Assembly: GCF_004664715.2 (NCBI RefSeq)
Contig: NC_051068.1
Location: 9,477,298 to 9,541,297 of the forward strand
DNA: 64,000 nucleotides
Direction of reading: 5' to 3'
Source: Peromyscus leucopus
Taxonomy: Eukaryota; Chordata; Mammalia; Rodentia; Cricetidae
Shown: positions 34,856-46,345 of the stretch, in pieces
How positions within the stretch are numbered: position 1 is the first letter of the stretch
How the letters are laid out: every line of letters begins with the position of its first letter
Position numbers and translations under genes: made by a program
Notes under the pieces: model-generated
What the model was told of the DNA's origin: nothing
The model's input: the letters and a program-made list of their open reading frames with translations, nothing else
Databases searched by the model: none

Positions 34856-35124
34856 TCACAACTCTGGTGCTGACATAAGACTAAACATTAAATCAGCAAA
34901 AAGGAACTCAGAGTCCAAGTGCTCACTTCAACAGCATGCATACATGCTGAAAGTAGAAGGATTCGGAATTAGACATGGCCTCTGAGCAGGGATGACATGC
35001 AAACCTGTGAAGCATTCCCTATGGTTAGTGCAGAGTATAATGACATGGATGTATGAAAATATAATGGAGCCTAGAATTCTGTGTGGTAAGTTAAAAAGAT
35101 AACGAAAAAATTCAGAATCCAAGC

Positions 35125-35232
35125 CAGGAATTAGGTGACATACACCTGTGATCCAAACACACAGGAGGTTGATGTTGGTCACAAGCTCAAGACCAGGCTG
35201 GGCTACCAATGAGGATCTTGTTTCAAAAACTC
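35125..35232 (+). repeat. B1-like SINE, diverged
   Basis: 'gtgacatacacctgtgatcc' and 'aagaccaggctgggctacca' with an A-rich end. Confidence 0.7.
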
Positions 35233-35416
35233 AATTCTCCAGAACTCAAGAGTCCAGAAATAAACCCATACTTTTATCAATTGCCATTACTATTGTTCCA
35301 AGACAATTCAATCAGGAAAGAACAATCTTTTCGACAAATGAACAGCAATACTAACATGTAAAGAAACAAACAAAAAAGAAATAGGACTCCCCACTGTATA
35401 TAAATATTAATTCAAG

Positions 35417-35545
35417 GTCAGGCGGTGGTGGCGCACGCCTTTAATCCCAGCACTTGGGAGCCAGAGGCAGGCAGATCTCTGTGAGTTCAAGGCCAGCCTG
35501 GGCTACAGAGTGAGTTCCACAACAGAGAAATCCTGTTTCAAACCT
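35417..35545 (+). repeat. B1 SINE
   Basis: 'ggtcaggcggtggtggcgca' through 'gagaaatcctgtttcaaa', slightly shortened at the 3' end. Confidence 0.93.
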
Positions 35546-35964
35546 CCCCTGCCCCCACCAAAACAGTATAACTATTAACTCAAAATGACCTAAATATTAG
35601 ATCAAGGAATTAACTGTAAGAGCTGAAAACATTAAGTATAAATCTTCCAGGCCTTGGACTAGACAATGTTTCTTAGGTATGACACCTGAGATAAGAAGGC
35701 AAATTAAACAAACTGAACTGTGTAAAATTGCAACCTCTTTTGATCTAAAATGTCCAGAATAAGCACATCCACTAGACCACATAAGGAGCCAAAGGGAAAG
35801 GAGAATGGGGTGACTGCCAGAGGGTGCCAGGGGCTCATGTGGGGGCCATGAAAATTCTCTGGGATCAAACAGTTGTGACGCATTCCATATTATTATACTT
35901 AAGACAGATAAGTCACACACTTTTAAGGTCTATGGTATGTCAAAGGCACCTCACGTTTTTTTCA

Positions 35965-36166
35965 GATTTAGTTTTTATATGCACGTTGTGTTTTGCCTGC
36001 ACGTATGTCTGTATATCATGTGTATATATGTATGGCTCCTGTAGCAGAGATTAAACCCCCTAGAACTAGAGTTACAGGTAAGTTGTGAGCCACCATGTTG
36101 GTGTTGAGAATCAAACCCAGGTGTTCACTTAGAGCAACAAGTGCTCTTAATTGCTGAGCCATCTAA
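35965..36166 (-). repeat. B3/B2 SINE, antisense
   Basis: 'gttttgcctgcacgtatgtc' and 'ttgctgagccatcta' flank an antisense tRNA-type body. Confidence 0.8.
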
Positions 36167-36840
36167 TAAACAGGAAAGCAAACAATGCAAATGTAATGAC
36201 ACGTGAATTATTACCACCAGTTCAATTCAGAGGAAACGGAGTCACAGCATAAAAAGCTCGAATACCGGAGGCTGAGGACTTTCCCCTGCAAGGCCCTGAG
36301 CAAAGCAGCGGGCTCAGCGGAACCACAGCAGCCAGTGCACAGCTCTCCGGTGCCCACGGCATTTTTAAAGGCACAGACACACACAGGCTTGCTCTGCGAT
36401 TCCAGCCAGCACCTGCACCACTGCCGTCCGTCTGCCTTGCTTTACTGTGTCAGCAGCTCCAGTCTGCATCTCTTGAACCACGAGTTCAATGTCAAATACT
36501 TAACATCAGGTAAACGGCATCTCAGTTCACACAAAGTCGGAAAACAAGACAAGGAACTGCTGAAGAATTCTACCAACAAGAGCACGGAGCAAGTGACAGG
36601 CATCTGCACTGAAGCCATGCACTTCCTTTCCTCAGCCTCCACAGGCTGCCGTCACTCTAGAAAGCTCACCACTGACGTGTAAAGAAATCACCCTGAATTT
36701 TCCAAGTTAGAACTGTTTTAAAGTAAAAGCTGTGATTATATGGGGGAGGGGAGGTACCTTAAATAGAAAAGGCTTTTAAAATACTGATTAAATGTGTTTT
36801 TAACTAGCTGATTTTAAAGATAGAACTTCTAAATACTTAC

Positions 36841-37073
36841 CTAAACGAGTGTATAAGTCTCTACTTGTTTTCAAATCCATTTTCTCCTGTTCCTCAAGTG
36901 AGACGTCTGGGTAAGACACTGTTTTTTGATGTTTACTACTACCATGAGTCTTTTCTGACTGTTTGGAGATGAACTTACTTGTCTCTGTCTTGGTAACCTC
37001 TTTAGACTGGGATGCAGCAGATGTGAGTGAGACATTCGGTGCAACCACTTTATCACACATGTACAAGTAGTAG
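36841..37073 (-). CDS. SKIL: SnoN exon 4, alternatively spliced regulatory region (residues 396-474)
   Basis: The exon encodes [19 protein letters not shown], a Ser/Lys-rich tract and the conserved [21 protein letters not shown]. Lysines 437, 443 and 446 align, with a constant three-residue offset, to human K440, K446 and K449, the reported ubiquitination sites through which TGF-beta signalling (Smurf2, Arkadia, APC) triggers SnoN destruction. The acceptor is TTTTCAG and the donor GTAAGT at 36840-36835. An internal GTAAGT at 36978-36973 lies exactly 138 nt before the exon end; using it removes 46 residues in frame, including these three lysines, and reproduces the known SnoN2 isoform. The exon completes Ser396 from exon 3 and leaves one G for Asp474. 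Confidence 0.96.
36973..36978 (-). promoter_or_regulatory. SKIL: Alternative 5' splice site for the SnoN2 isoform
   Basis: GTAAGT on the gene strand, preceded by GACAA. Exon 4 is 233 nt long and this site follows nt 95, so its use deletes exactly 138 nt (46 codons), the deletion described for SnoN2. Joining to exon 5 changes Asp474 to Asn and keeps the frame. Confidence 0.85.
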
Positions 37074-37238
37074 CTGAAAACAGAGGCAAAACAAAACACA
37101 CATTACATATTATGCTTAAGCATAAATTAAGATGTGGCATCTTTCTATAAACCCAATTCTATGCTACTAAACAATCAATGTAAAAATACAAAGACTGGAG
37201 GTCACAGAAAAGATTTCTTAGAAAAAAAAGTCAGCACT

Positions 37239-37626
37239 TGCTGTGGGATGGTCTGTATGTCAAATTGCTCCGATTGGTCAATAAATAAAACACTGATTGG
37301 CCAGTGGCTAGGCAGGAATTATAGGCGGGACTAACAGAGAGGAGAAAAGAAAGAACAGGAAGGCTGAGGAGTCACTGCCAGCCACCACCATGACAAGCTG
37401 CATGTGAAGACACCGGTAAGCCACGAGCTGCGTGGCAAGGTATAGATTTATGGAAATGGATTAATTTAAGCTATAAGAACAGTTAGCAAGAAGCCTGCCT
37501 CAGCCATACAGTTTGTAAGCAAGATAAGTCTCTGTGTTTACTTGGTTGGGTCTGAGCAGCTGTGGGACTGGCGGGTGACAAGAGATTTGTCCTGACTGTG
37601 GGCAACGCAGGAAAACTCTAGCTACA
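37239..37626 (+). mobile_element. Solo LTR with perfect 6-bp target duplication (intron 3)
   Basis: A 388-bp LTR starts TGCTGTGGGATGG and ends CTAGCTACA, flanked by AGCACT at 37233-37238 and 37627-37632. It carries CCAAT-like and GATTGG motifs near its start and lacks internal genes. The 6-bp duplication indicates a class II-type integration. It is unrelated in sequence to the LTR at 34006-34429. Orientation is inferred from the ends and is less certain. Confidence 0.9.
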
Positions 37627-37779
37627 AGCACTTAAATTAAGGACAGCAAAATTCTGAGGGATTTTTGTTATTTTAAGAGTAATTTCAAAATACTAAAAGA
37701 TACTGAAGAAAAAAAAAAGTGAGTCTCTTCCTCTTCCCTCAAAAGCACTTCAGAACTGAAACCATGAAACACCAGCTAT

Positions 37780-37925
37780 GGTCCCTCACATTTATAATCC
37801 CAAGACCTGGGAGCTAAAACAGGAGGGCTGCCATGAGTTCAAGTTAGCCTGGGCAACATAAAGATTCCCAGACATGCTTCCCCAGGCTGTACAGGGAGAT
37901 CCTGTCTCAAAACACAAATAACTAT
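37780..37925 (+). repeat. B1-like SINE, diverged
   Basis: 'tggtccctcacatttataat', 'gagttcaagttagcctgggc' and a terminal 'atcctgtctcaaaacacaaa'. Confidence 0.65.
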
Positions 37926-38162
37926 AGGCATGAAGTTCTTCATGGAGCATCTCAACAGCTCCGCTTCAGTGAGGCTTGCTGCTGAGAGTGAGGAGGATGT
38001 AGGCTACCCTGGGCACCTATTTGCTTACCCACAGGTAAGCAGTGTTTGACAGTGAGGCTGAATCAATGAGGTAATCCCAGGGACCTTCTTACATGCCTCA
38101 GAGAGAGAAGACATTCTTGAACTATTGCCCAGCTACCAGGCAATGCTTCCATGAAAACCTGT

Positions 38163-38525
38163 CTAAGTTAGGGTTTCTATTACTGCAATAACACACCACA
38201 ATCAAAAGCAAGTTGGGGAGGAAAGGGTCTATTTGGCTAAAGGAAATCAAGACAGGAACCTGCAGCAGCTGATGCACAGGCCATAGAGGGGAGCTGCTAA
38301 CTGGCTTGCTCCTCGTGGCTTGCTGAGCCTGTGTTCTTATAGATCCCAGGACCACCAGCCCAGGGATGGCACCACCCACCATGGGCTGGGCCCTCCCCCA
38401 TCAATCACTAATTAAGAAAATGCCTGCCTTACAGCTGAATCTCATGGCGGCATTTCCTCAACTGAGGCTTCTTCCTATCTGATGACTCTAGCTTGTGTCA
38501 AGTTGACACAAAACCAGCCAGTACA
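38163..38525 (+). repeat. Rodent repeat of the 'ttagggtttctattactgc' family
   Basis: Well preserved copy from 'taagttagggtttctattac' to 'aaccagccagtaca'. Related, more diverged copies lie at 43545-43935, 47437-47765, 60308-60665 and probably 20285-20640. I recognise the family from rodent genomes but do not assign its class. Confidence 0.75.
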
Positions 38526-39054
38526 AAATCCAGAGCAATCTTTTAACATTCTTAATAAAACAGCAATGTTAAACTACACAAAATTAAAGCTGAAAGTACT
38601 GACCTTTCTCAAAGTTAACATAAAATTATTCAGTAGGTCATCTGCAAGCCCTACATAATAAATCTGAGATATTCACATAGTTTAATCTATAACCTAAGTA
38701 ACCTTCCATGAAAAGATATGGCCATTTAACTAACCCTGGCCTGCACTTCAATCTCCTTTGACATCTCCCTTTCTTTGTGCAGGATACCTACATTACCACT
38801 CTTTATCTCTGCTTCTGAGTACTCAGTATTCTGCTTTCCAGTTAAACACACAGACCCTCTCAAGGGTTTTACAGTACCCTGAAGACTGTATGGAAACTCT
38901 ATGATGGTAACTGTGTGCATGTGTGAATTATAAAGCTAAGACTAACAGCTGGGATACACTTTTATTGAAATATAAACCCTGGATAGTTAAGGATGTGGTT
39001 ATTATAAAATCTCCCAAGTTTCAAAACCATTTGTTTTTAAAATTATCAAAGTAT

Positions 39055-39205
39055 GGCCAGGTGCAGGGATGAACACCTCTAATCTCAACACTCAGGAGGC
39101 AGAGGCAGGTAGACTTCCATGAGTTCAAGGCCAGCCTGAACTACCTAAGGAGGACAGCCAGGGCTATCTAATGAGAACCTATTCCAAACAAAAAAACAAA
39201 GTAAC
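39055..39205 (+). repeat. B1 SINE
   Basis: 'ggccaggtgcagggatgaac' to an A-rich tail with a small internal gap. Confidence 0.88.
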
Positions 39206-39578
39206 ACACTCTTGAGTCAGTTTACTTCTTAAAGGTAAATAAAAGAAATTGATTCAAAGTAGAAATTTTATATTTCTAGAAAAACAAACACTTAATAAAG
39301 ATTATTGCAAATATTCAATACAATTTATAGTTCATTTCATTTTAGACTCTTTGATTTTTTTCTAATAAAATATCTAAAGTTCCCTATGACTAAAAACAAG
39401 CAAAAAGTGTGTTCAATCCTAATGTACTTATCTAAAACAATTCTGAATCTTCAAAGGTCATTAATTAATAAGGAAATCTAAAGGTAAGTGATTTAAGTTT
39501 TAATCTCCAGAATCGTACCTAACAGATAGCTGTTAAAAAATGAATCTCAAAGAAGCAAACAAATGAAAACTCACTTAC

Positions 39579-39676
39579 CTGGGGTGTAAAAACGAATGTG
39601 TCTGAGATACATGGTCACCTTCCTGTTTTATAACCGGGTACCAGGATGGCAATTCCATTCCTGATGGTGTATCTGT
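39579..39676 (-). CDS. SKIL: SnoN exon 3 (residues 364-395)
   Basis: A small 98-nt exon encoding [20 protein letters not shown] and [12 protein letters not shown]. It includes IKQE, a psi-K-x-E sumoylation motif at Lys380 that aligns with human K383. The acceptor is CTACAG at 39682-39677 and the donor AG-GTAAGT at 39579-39573. It follows a 14.1-kb intron whose donor is GC. The exon begins in phase 0 after QSK of exon 2 and ends with AG of a split serine codon. One nearby change from human is T for A at residue 366. Confidence 0.96.
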
Positions 39677-40644
39677 CTGTAGGAGTACATAGAAAGGAAA
39701 GTTACTGAGGGGAAAGATGATTTCTCTTTGTCTAGTGTGGCCCTGGCCACGACAGAAAACATGCCAACCACTGGGCTTCACAGCCATCCCCTGAAGCTAA
39801 TCTTATGCCCACTTGGCAGGGCCATAGACCAAGTGTCATATTTTAAAGACATATCTACTAAGTGCTCTACCACAGGGCTATGTCTCATCCTTAAAGCTCA
39901 GCGATCATCACTACCTGGTCCCAAATTTTAATATGCACATTCAAATGACATGGCTTGACAGAAACCATTTCATACTTGGGGAATCGATTTCAGACAACAG
40001 AACAGGACCCTGAAAACACACACCACTCTCACTCTTGCACAGCACTTTCCAGAATCTTAACTAGACACTAGTCTACAGCAGCAAGTACTCTGGCCAATCA
40101 ATCTAAAACTACTGTGCTTGCTAATAAGAATCAGTAAACCGTATTCCTCATATTAAAAGCTTTTTAAAAGCACCTATAAATAAAGAAACGGGGATAATAA
40201 CCAGTGATTTCATAAATATTACTGGCTGAAAATGTTACACACTCTGCTTAATTCTAATAAATGTCCCCCTCCATTAAGAATGACCATTATCCCCACTCAC
40301 ACTTTCAAAACAACTTTAAAAGAATGGATTATCTATGGTTCCAGCATCTTCCTTATTTTGGCTTGCTTTATACTTTACCCTCCTCACCTATTCCATTAGT
40401 CATTACCCTGCTCTTGTGGGAGAACAGAAAGCAAGGGTCCCTTACAGAAAAGGGAAAGAGGAGCTGAAAGGTGCCAGACTGAGGCAGATGCCAGACAGGA
40501 TGTTGACAGATCCAAGAAAGTGAGTTAAAGGAAGGCCAGCCTAAAAGGACAGCTGGAGGCTTTTCTCAACTCTTGCCTGAGAGGCTCTGACCCCATCTCC
40601 AACTCAGAAGTCCATGGAGAAGCTCACAGTGAAACCACAGGACC

Positions 40645-40722
40645 GTGGCTGTAGCTCGGTGGAGAGGACTTGCCTGGCATACATGAGACTCTGAGTTCAA
40701 TTTCCAGAACCACACATAAAAA
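40645..40722 (+). repeat. ID SINE
   Basis: 'ctgtagctcggtggagagga' A box, 'gagttcaatttccagaacca' B box and a short A tail. Confidence 0.85.
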
Positions 40723-41077
40723 AGTCCCTCACCCAAGGGATGATCACCAACACTAAGAGTTGGGGAAGCTGGTAATATGTCCCAGTATTTTAGGTTAGGA
40801 AAGAACACAATGGAAAGATATGCAGTTCTTATTAAAAGTCAAATCAACTCTGAACGGTCTTGGGGGCTGGAGTGGAAGACATCTTATTAATGGAGAAAAC
40901 AAATGTAAATGAAGAAACTCTGGAGAGACCAGACAAGCAAGCAGCCCAGTGACCAAAACAAAAAAAGCCAAAACCAGAAGGACTAATTCCTAGAATAAAC
41001 ATTCTTTACACAACTTCACAATCAGAAATGACTTTAATACCAATAAAAAAGTTTTTGAAAACGAAAAACAAAAAGCA

Positions 41078-41226
41078 AGGCTGGGTGAGGTGGCTCAGTG
41101 TGTTAAGAGACACTTGGCACTAAGCCTGAGATGCGGAGTTCAACCTCTGGAACCCATACAGTGGAAGAAGAGAAGTGACCCCACACATATGACATGGTAC
41201 ATGATCTCCCCCAAATAAATAAACAC
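41078..41226 (+). repeat. B2-type SINE
   Basis: 'ggctgggtgaggtggctcag' head and an AAATAAATAAA end. Confidence 0.85.
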
Positions 41227-41249
41227 TATTTTTAAAATTCAGGAAAGTA

Positions 41250-41405
41250 GCCGGGCAGTGGTAGCGCACGCCTTTAATCCCAGCACTCAGGAGGCAGAGG
41301 CAGGTGGATCTCTGTGAGTTCGAGGCCAGCCTAGGCTACAGAGAGAGTTCCAGGAAAGGGGCAAAAGCTACAGAGAAACCTTGTCTCGAAAAACCAAAAA
41401 AAAAA
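41250..41405 (+). repeat. B1 SINE, recent, with target duplication
   Basis: Near-consensus B1 flanked by AAAATTCAGGAAAGTA at 41234-41249 and 41402-41417; the right copy overlaps the end of the A tail. Confidence 0.95.
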
Positions 41406-41544
41406 TTCAGGAAAGTAAAAAATGAAAACATGGTCATTTGTATTGCTGAGAGATCTGTATGTTTTCTAACAATTATTGGATGAGGAATTTAAAATACAAA
41501 TAAGTACAAAATTATAGGGGTAAAGAATATTTATAAATCAATCT

Positions 41545-41745
41545 TTATTTTTTTACATGTGTATAAATATTTTGCTTGCATGTATGTCTGTGAATCATGT
41601 GCATACATTATCTGTGGAAGCTAGAAGACAGCTTGAGATGCCCCGGAACTAGAGTTACAGATGGTTACAGCCACCTTGTGGGTGGAGGGAATCAAACCCA
41701 GGTCCTCTAGAAGAGCAACCAATTAACTGTTGAGCCATCACAAGA
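41545..41745 (-). repeat. B2/B3 SINE, antisense
   Basis: 'ttttgcttgcatgtatgtct' and 'caaacccaggtcctctagaa' mark an antisense copy ending in 'tgttgagccatca'. Confidence 0.85.
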
Positions 41746-42282
41746 AAAGAATACTTTAAAGGGGTTTAAGAGTTGGTTATCTATTGAAGATTTCTATGTA
41801 AATAGACTATTTTTTTTTCTGAAAACTTTACAAAGCTGGTAAAATGGTCATAAGATTCAAATAAACATCACAATTCTGATGTATAATTCAGGATCTGGGC
41901 AGGCTCAACCACTTATTTACAAAGTAAACCAATCAATTGTTTGCAGTTTCTCAGCCTACAGCAGATTAGGAGAACTGACTTCTGGCAACAAATACTAAAT
42001 GAGAAATGTCCACAAACAGCTGACAACCTGAGAGAAAAGAAAATTACAAAATATAAACATGAAAATTGCTATAGAGCAAGACAATCTGAGGGTGTTAGCA
42101 TAGATCAGGACAAGTCATTCACTACAGTTCGATTGTGTATGACTCACATAGTACTTTAACTTACTATGGTTAACTGGTACTTAAGTCTTGAATTCAGATG
42201 ACATCATCAAATTATATTCTGTATATTACTTAGATCTGAACTTTTTGAAACACTTTCATTCATCTTAAATGTTTACATTTTT

Positions 42283-42505
42283 AGGGATCTGAAGCGTGGC
42301 TCAGCTTTTAGAGCACTGGATGCTCTTGCAGACAACCTAGGTTCACCCCGACACCCAAAGAGAGGCTCACAACCATCTGTGACTCTAGTTCTGGGGGATC
42401 CAGCACCCTCTTCTGATCTCCAAGGGTTCCAAGCACATATGTAGTGCACTTACATCTATACATCCAAACAAAATATTCATACGCAGAAAAAAATAAACCT
42501 TAAAA
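42283..42505 (+). repeat. B2 SINE
   Basis: 'ggatctgaagcgtggctcag' and 'gcactggatgctcttgcaga' followed by an AAATAAACC tail. Confidence 0.8.
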
Positions 42506-42514
42506 GTTAAAAAG

Positions 42515-42790
42515 GGGGGGGGGTTGCGCAAGCCTTTAATCCCAGCACTCGGGAGGCAGAGCCAGGCGGATCTCTGTGAGTCCAAGGCCAGCCTGGTCTA
42601 CAAAGCAAGATTCAGGACAGGCACCAAAACTACACAGAGAATCCCTGGGGGGGGGGGGGAGTTTAAAATGGGTGTGGCTGCACATACCTCCAAAAAAACA
42701 CTTTGGAGGCAGAGGCAGGTAGAGCTCTGTGAGTTCGAGGCCAGCCTGGTCTATATAGTGAGAACCCATCTTAAAAAAAATAACAATAAT
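42515..42790 (+). repeat. Two B1 SINE copies in tandem
   Basis: A B1 at about 42515-42646 ends in a run of G (42647-42659); a second, 5'-deleted B1 (about 42668-42775) follows in the same direction with an AATAATAA tail. Confidence 0.88.
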
Positions 42791-43256
42791 AAAAGTTAAA
42801 AAGAACCAAATGGCACATTTATTTCCAAAATTTTTATATTTTTTTAAATTGTGATTCTTAAAAGAGCAGCTTAACAGACAAAACACTTGGCATTCCAGCT
42901 CCAATTGATAAGAGGTGCTGATAGCATCAGTAAATTAACAAACCATGGGAATCTAAGACAGCGTGAATTAAATTAAATGGTTTGGTTAAACTCACTTTAA
43001 AAAATCTCTTTAATTGGTCTGATATATTAAACAATTCTAGATATGCTGCCCACTAAACCATTTTCAGACTGACTTTTGAAAGTTCAAATCACTCAAGTGA
43101 ACCACATATTGAAAAGGGTTTCCTAGTACAGATACTGGAATCTGAAATCTTCAGAATAGCTTGCAAAAGTTTTTCAAAAACTCTGACTTGGAATCTGACA
43201 ACTTTAAGTATTAAGTTCATTTCAAAACTCTACTTTGACTTGTGTGATAATTTTAT

Positions 43257-43383
43257 TCAATTTTATTTTTGAGACAGTGTCTCATTATGCAGATAGACTA
43301 GGCTGGCCTTGAACTCTGAGATCTAATTGCCTTTGCTTCCCAAGTACTAGGATTAAAGGCTTGAGCCACCGTGCCTGGTGATG
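43257..43383 (-). repeat. B1 SINE, antisense
   Basis: 'ttttgagacagtgtctcatt', 'aggctggccttgaactctga', 'aggattaaaggcttgagcca'. Confidence 0.88.
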
Positions 43384-43544
43384 CCTTTATTTCAGCAATT
43401 TCTCTAATTCTGAAACATCACCTTAAGTAGCTGCATTTGTTTATTTATAAACATTCATTCTCAATTTCTATTCTTTATTTCCTATCCTCACATCAATCTA
43501 CCAACAGAGTCACACAGGTTCTGAGCAAATCCCATGTCCTAGAC

Positions 43545-43935
43545 CGCTTTCTGCTGCTCTGCTAAATCCCATGACTAAAAGCAATTTGGGGAAAGGATTT
43601 ATTTGGCTCACACTTGCAGTTAGTAGTCCATCACTATGGGAGGTCAGGACAAGAACTTGAGGCAGGACTGAAGCAGACACCCACAGAAGGAGGCTGTTTA
43701 CTGTCTTGCTCCCTGACCTCTGCTCAGCTCACTTTCTTATACAGCACAAGATCTCCTGCCTATGGCTGACACTGCCTACAGTGGGGTGAGACCTTTTACA
43801 TCAATTAGCCGTCAAGGAAATGCCCCACAGGTAAGTCACACACAAGCCAATCTGATCTGGACAATGCCCCAAGTGAGGGTCCCTCAGATAACTTGAAGTG
43901 CATCAAGCAGACAACTGAAGCTAACTAGAATACTC
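43545..43935 (+). repeat. Diverged copy of the 'ttctattactgc' rodent repeat
   Basis: 'aatttggggaaaggatttat' and 'ggaaatgccccacaggtaag' align in order with the copy at 38163-38525. Confidence 0.6.
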
Positions 43936-44164
43936 CCTTTAATGATTATCTGGTATTGTCTCTAGCCAGTGTCTAAGTCCCAATTTCACCCTAGTAAGTG
44001 GCTATCCAGATTCTGGACAGTAACTTCAGGTCAAGCACATTTATGCTTTTGTATTTCAATGCCTAGCACCATGCCTACCATGCAGTATTTGCTGAGTGAC
44101 TGTGAATGACGGGGTAGCTCAGTGACTCAGGATAGCACTGTACAGTTATTGTGGCAAAGAGCTA

Positions 44165-44245
44165 GCTGCAATGGTTCCATGGCCGAGCATCTGTCTGCCT
44201 AGCATCTGTGAGGCTGTGGGTTCAACTCCAGCACCAGCAAAGAGG
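44165..44245 (+). repeat. ID SINE, diverged
   Basis: 'tgcctagcatctgtgaggct' and 'gtgggttcaactccagcacc' match the ID body. Confidence 0.65.
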
Positions 44246-45499
44246 AGAGGAGGCCAGGACAAAGGAGGAAGTAGCACACGGTTACTGACCACCAACTCCA
44301 AAGACAGCCACATCGGGCACCTTCTCCTGCAGGAAGCACAAGGGGAGCTGAACATGTTTGGCTGCATTTTCTCAGATGTACAAATGAAATAATACAAATC
44401 CTAAGAAAATGCACAATGCCAGCAGTGATAAAGTACTGCAAGTTAATTTTGCCTAAAATGCTGTGGTAAGCCATAAACACATCTAACAAATTATCCTAAC
44501 TACATGTTAAAAACAATTAAGCACACATTACAAAACGAAACATTCACAGACACGCCAGATTTTCTCTCCTAAGCCTACATTTGTGTCAACATACAAATTA
44601 GGTTTTCGGAAAAAAGAATACAATTAAACAGAAAAGCAATAATGCTCCTGATCTAATACAAATTAGATATCAAAATGGGAGCCTTTTATCTTACCACTCA
44701 ACGTGGGACAATTCACTCCTTTCTGTACTTAAACATTAAAACAACGTGCACTCTACAGTTGGCAGACAGAGAAGGACATCATTTAGCAGTTTAAGGCAGT
44801 CTTTCTATTTTAAAATGCTTCCACCACTGAACTTCCCCACCACCGTCTACCTCAAAATGAACAGATGGCACCCTTTCACACATAAGCAAAGTTTCAAATA
44901 CATTATTTCAACCCAAAGGTTCTTTTTCTACTAGACACCAAAATAACACCTATGAAAGCAAAATTTAAAGGATTCCAAAATATTCAGTAATTTCATTTTT
45001 AATAAATAAAACGGAAAAAAATTTCAAAGTTTCCCTAACCTTCTGCATTTTAACTCTGATATTTTATTCACACAGTCCTTGCATAATTAGATAGCCTAAC
45101 AAATGACGCATGCTTACAGTTTCACAATGACATAATTTAGGGAAACTGACTTCATTTTTTAAAAAGAATTTTTGGTACCACTTTAAATACAAAAGCACAT
45201 CTACCTGCTCAAAGCTATTTGTATTCAAACTGCACTTAGTCTTTATGAGTATTAGACTTACATTCAAGAATAAACTTGGCTTCTAAGTGGTATGCTCGAT
45301 TTTAATTATAACATCAGATTAATATTATACTCTTTAATTTGTAGTGACGAACACTGATTAGCTTTTTAAAAAGAGGGACAATGCTTTAAAATGTTCATGG
45401 GACTTCCAAACCCCCAATAAAAATCAAAAGTAAGACATTTTTAAAGTTTTTAATGATTTTACATTTAAAATGCGAAACTATGTGTTAGCATTCAGATCC

Positions 45500-45810
45500 A
45501 CACCCCTTGGGGACCCGGCCAATAAGCAGGCAATACCTAGGGCCGCCCAGCGTCCTGATGTCATCTTGTGTAAAGTCTCCTTTGAGAAAAAGCCCCTCCC
45601 CTCCCTGCCTCCCTCCCTCCCTCCCCAAGGTGGTGTGTACCTCCTCTTCTTTCCTCAGCCCCTGCCCGTTCTCTGTCTTCTCCCTTCCCTCTGCCCCTTA
45701 TAAAAACTTCACTTTGAGCACCATCTGCATGGTGGGGGTGACTTCCCACCATGCCCCTTGGCTCCACCCGCCAAGGGGCTGCCACGCCATATTTAAAATA
45801 CAACAGTGTG
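45500..45810. other. GC-rich block with CCAAT and TATAAAA, possible LTR
   Basis: Within AT-rich intron 2, this block holds ggccaataagc (about 45517), CCTCCC repeats, TTATAAAAAC (about 45697) and a short inverted repeat (cttggctcc, later ccaaggggc). The order resembles an LTR promoter on the plus strand, but no ends or target duplication were found. Confidence 0.35.
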
Positions 45811-46011
45811 TTTGTGTGAGTTGAATGTGAGTGAGTGTGTGTGTTCGCGCGTGTTTTCAAAAGCCAATTTTCAGGAGACAGTTCTCTCTACATGTGTAAC
45901 CTGAGACTGAACTCAGGTCATCAGGTCGAGTGGCAAATGCCCTTACCCTCTGTCATCTTGTTGCCCCCCCCCAAATCTTTTAAAAGCAGTTTTTTTTAAA
46001 TGCTACCGATA

Positions 46012-46148
46012 TGCCAGGCAGCTGCACACCTTTAATCCCAGCACTCCAGAGGTGAGGCAGGTGGATCTCTGAGTTCGAGGCCAGCCTGGTCTACAGAGTA
46101 AGTTCCAGAACAGCCAAGGCTGTTACACAGAGAAACCCTGTCTGGGGG
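46012..46148 (+). repeat. B1 SINE
   Basis: 'gccaggcagctgcacacctt' to 'gagaaaccctgtct'. Confidence 0.92.
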
Positions 46149-46164
46149 CGGGAGGTGGGAGGCT

Positions 46165-46345
46165 ACAAATGGGGGGTGGAAAGATGGGTTAGGGGTTAAG
46201 AGAACTGGCTTCTCGTGCAGAACCCACACAGTAAAGTATATGTAACTGCAGTCTCAGTGGGTCTGACACCCTCTGCTGGTTTCTGCAGACGCACGCATGC
46301 AAGTGATGTATAGACACAAACACCCACACACATAAAGGTTAAAAA
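46165..46345 (+). repeat. B2-type SINE
   Basis: 'ggggtggaaagatgggttag' head, then 'tctgacaccctctgctggtt' typical of B2. Confidence 0.8.

Larger units (their letters stand above)
33745..36840 (-). other. SKIL: SKIL intron 4
   Basis: 3.1-kb intron with a GTAAGT donor (36840-36835). It contains the solo LTR at 34006-34429 and several SINEs. The stretch of about 36200-36700 looks unique, and I find no exon signal in it. Confidence 0.93.
37074..39578 (-). other. SKIL: SKIL intron 3
   Basis: 2.5-kb intron, GTAAGT (39578-39573) to CAG (37076-37074). It holds a solo LTR, a B1-like SINE, another rodent repeat and a B1. The stretch of about 38530-39050 is AT-rich and unannotated. Confidence 0.93.

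Noticed and set aside
36203..36682. 159-codon plus-strand frame in SKIL intron 4
   Set aside because: No recognisable domain, antisense within an intron, no expression signals.
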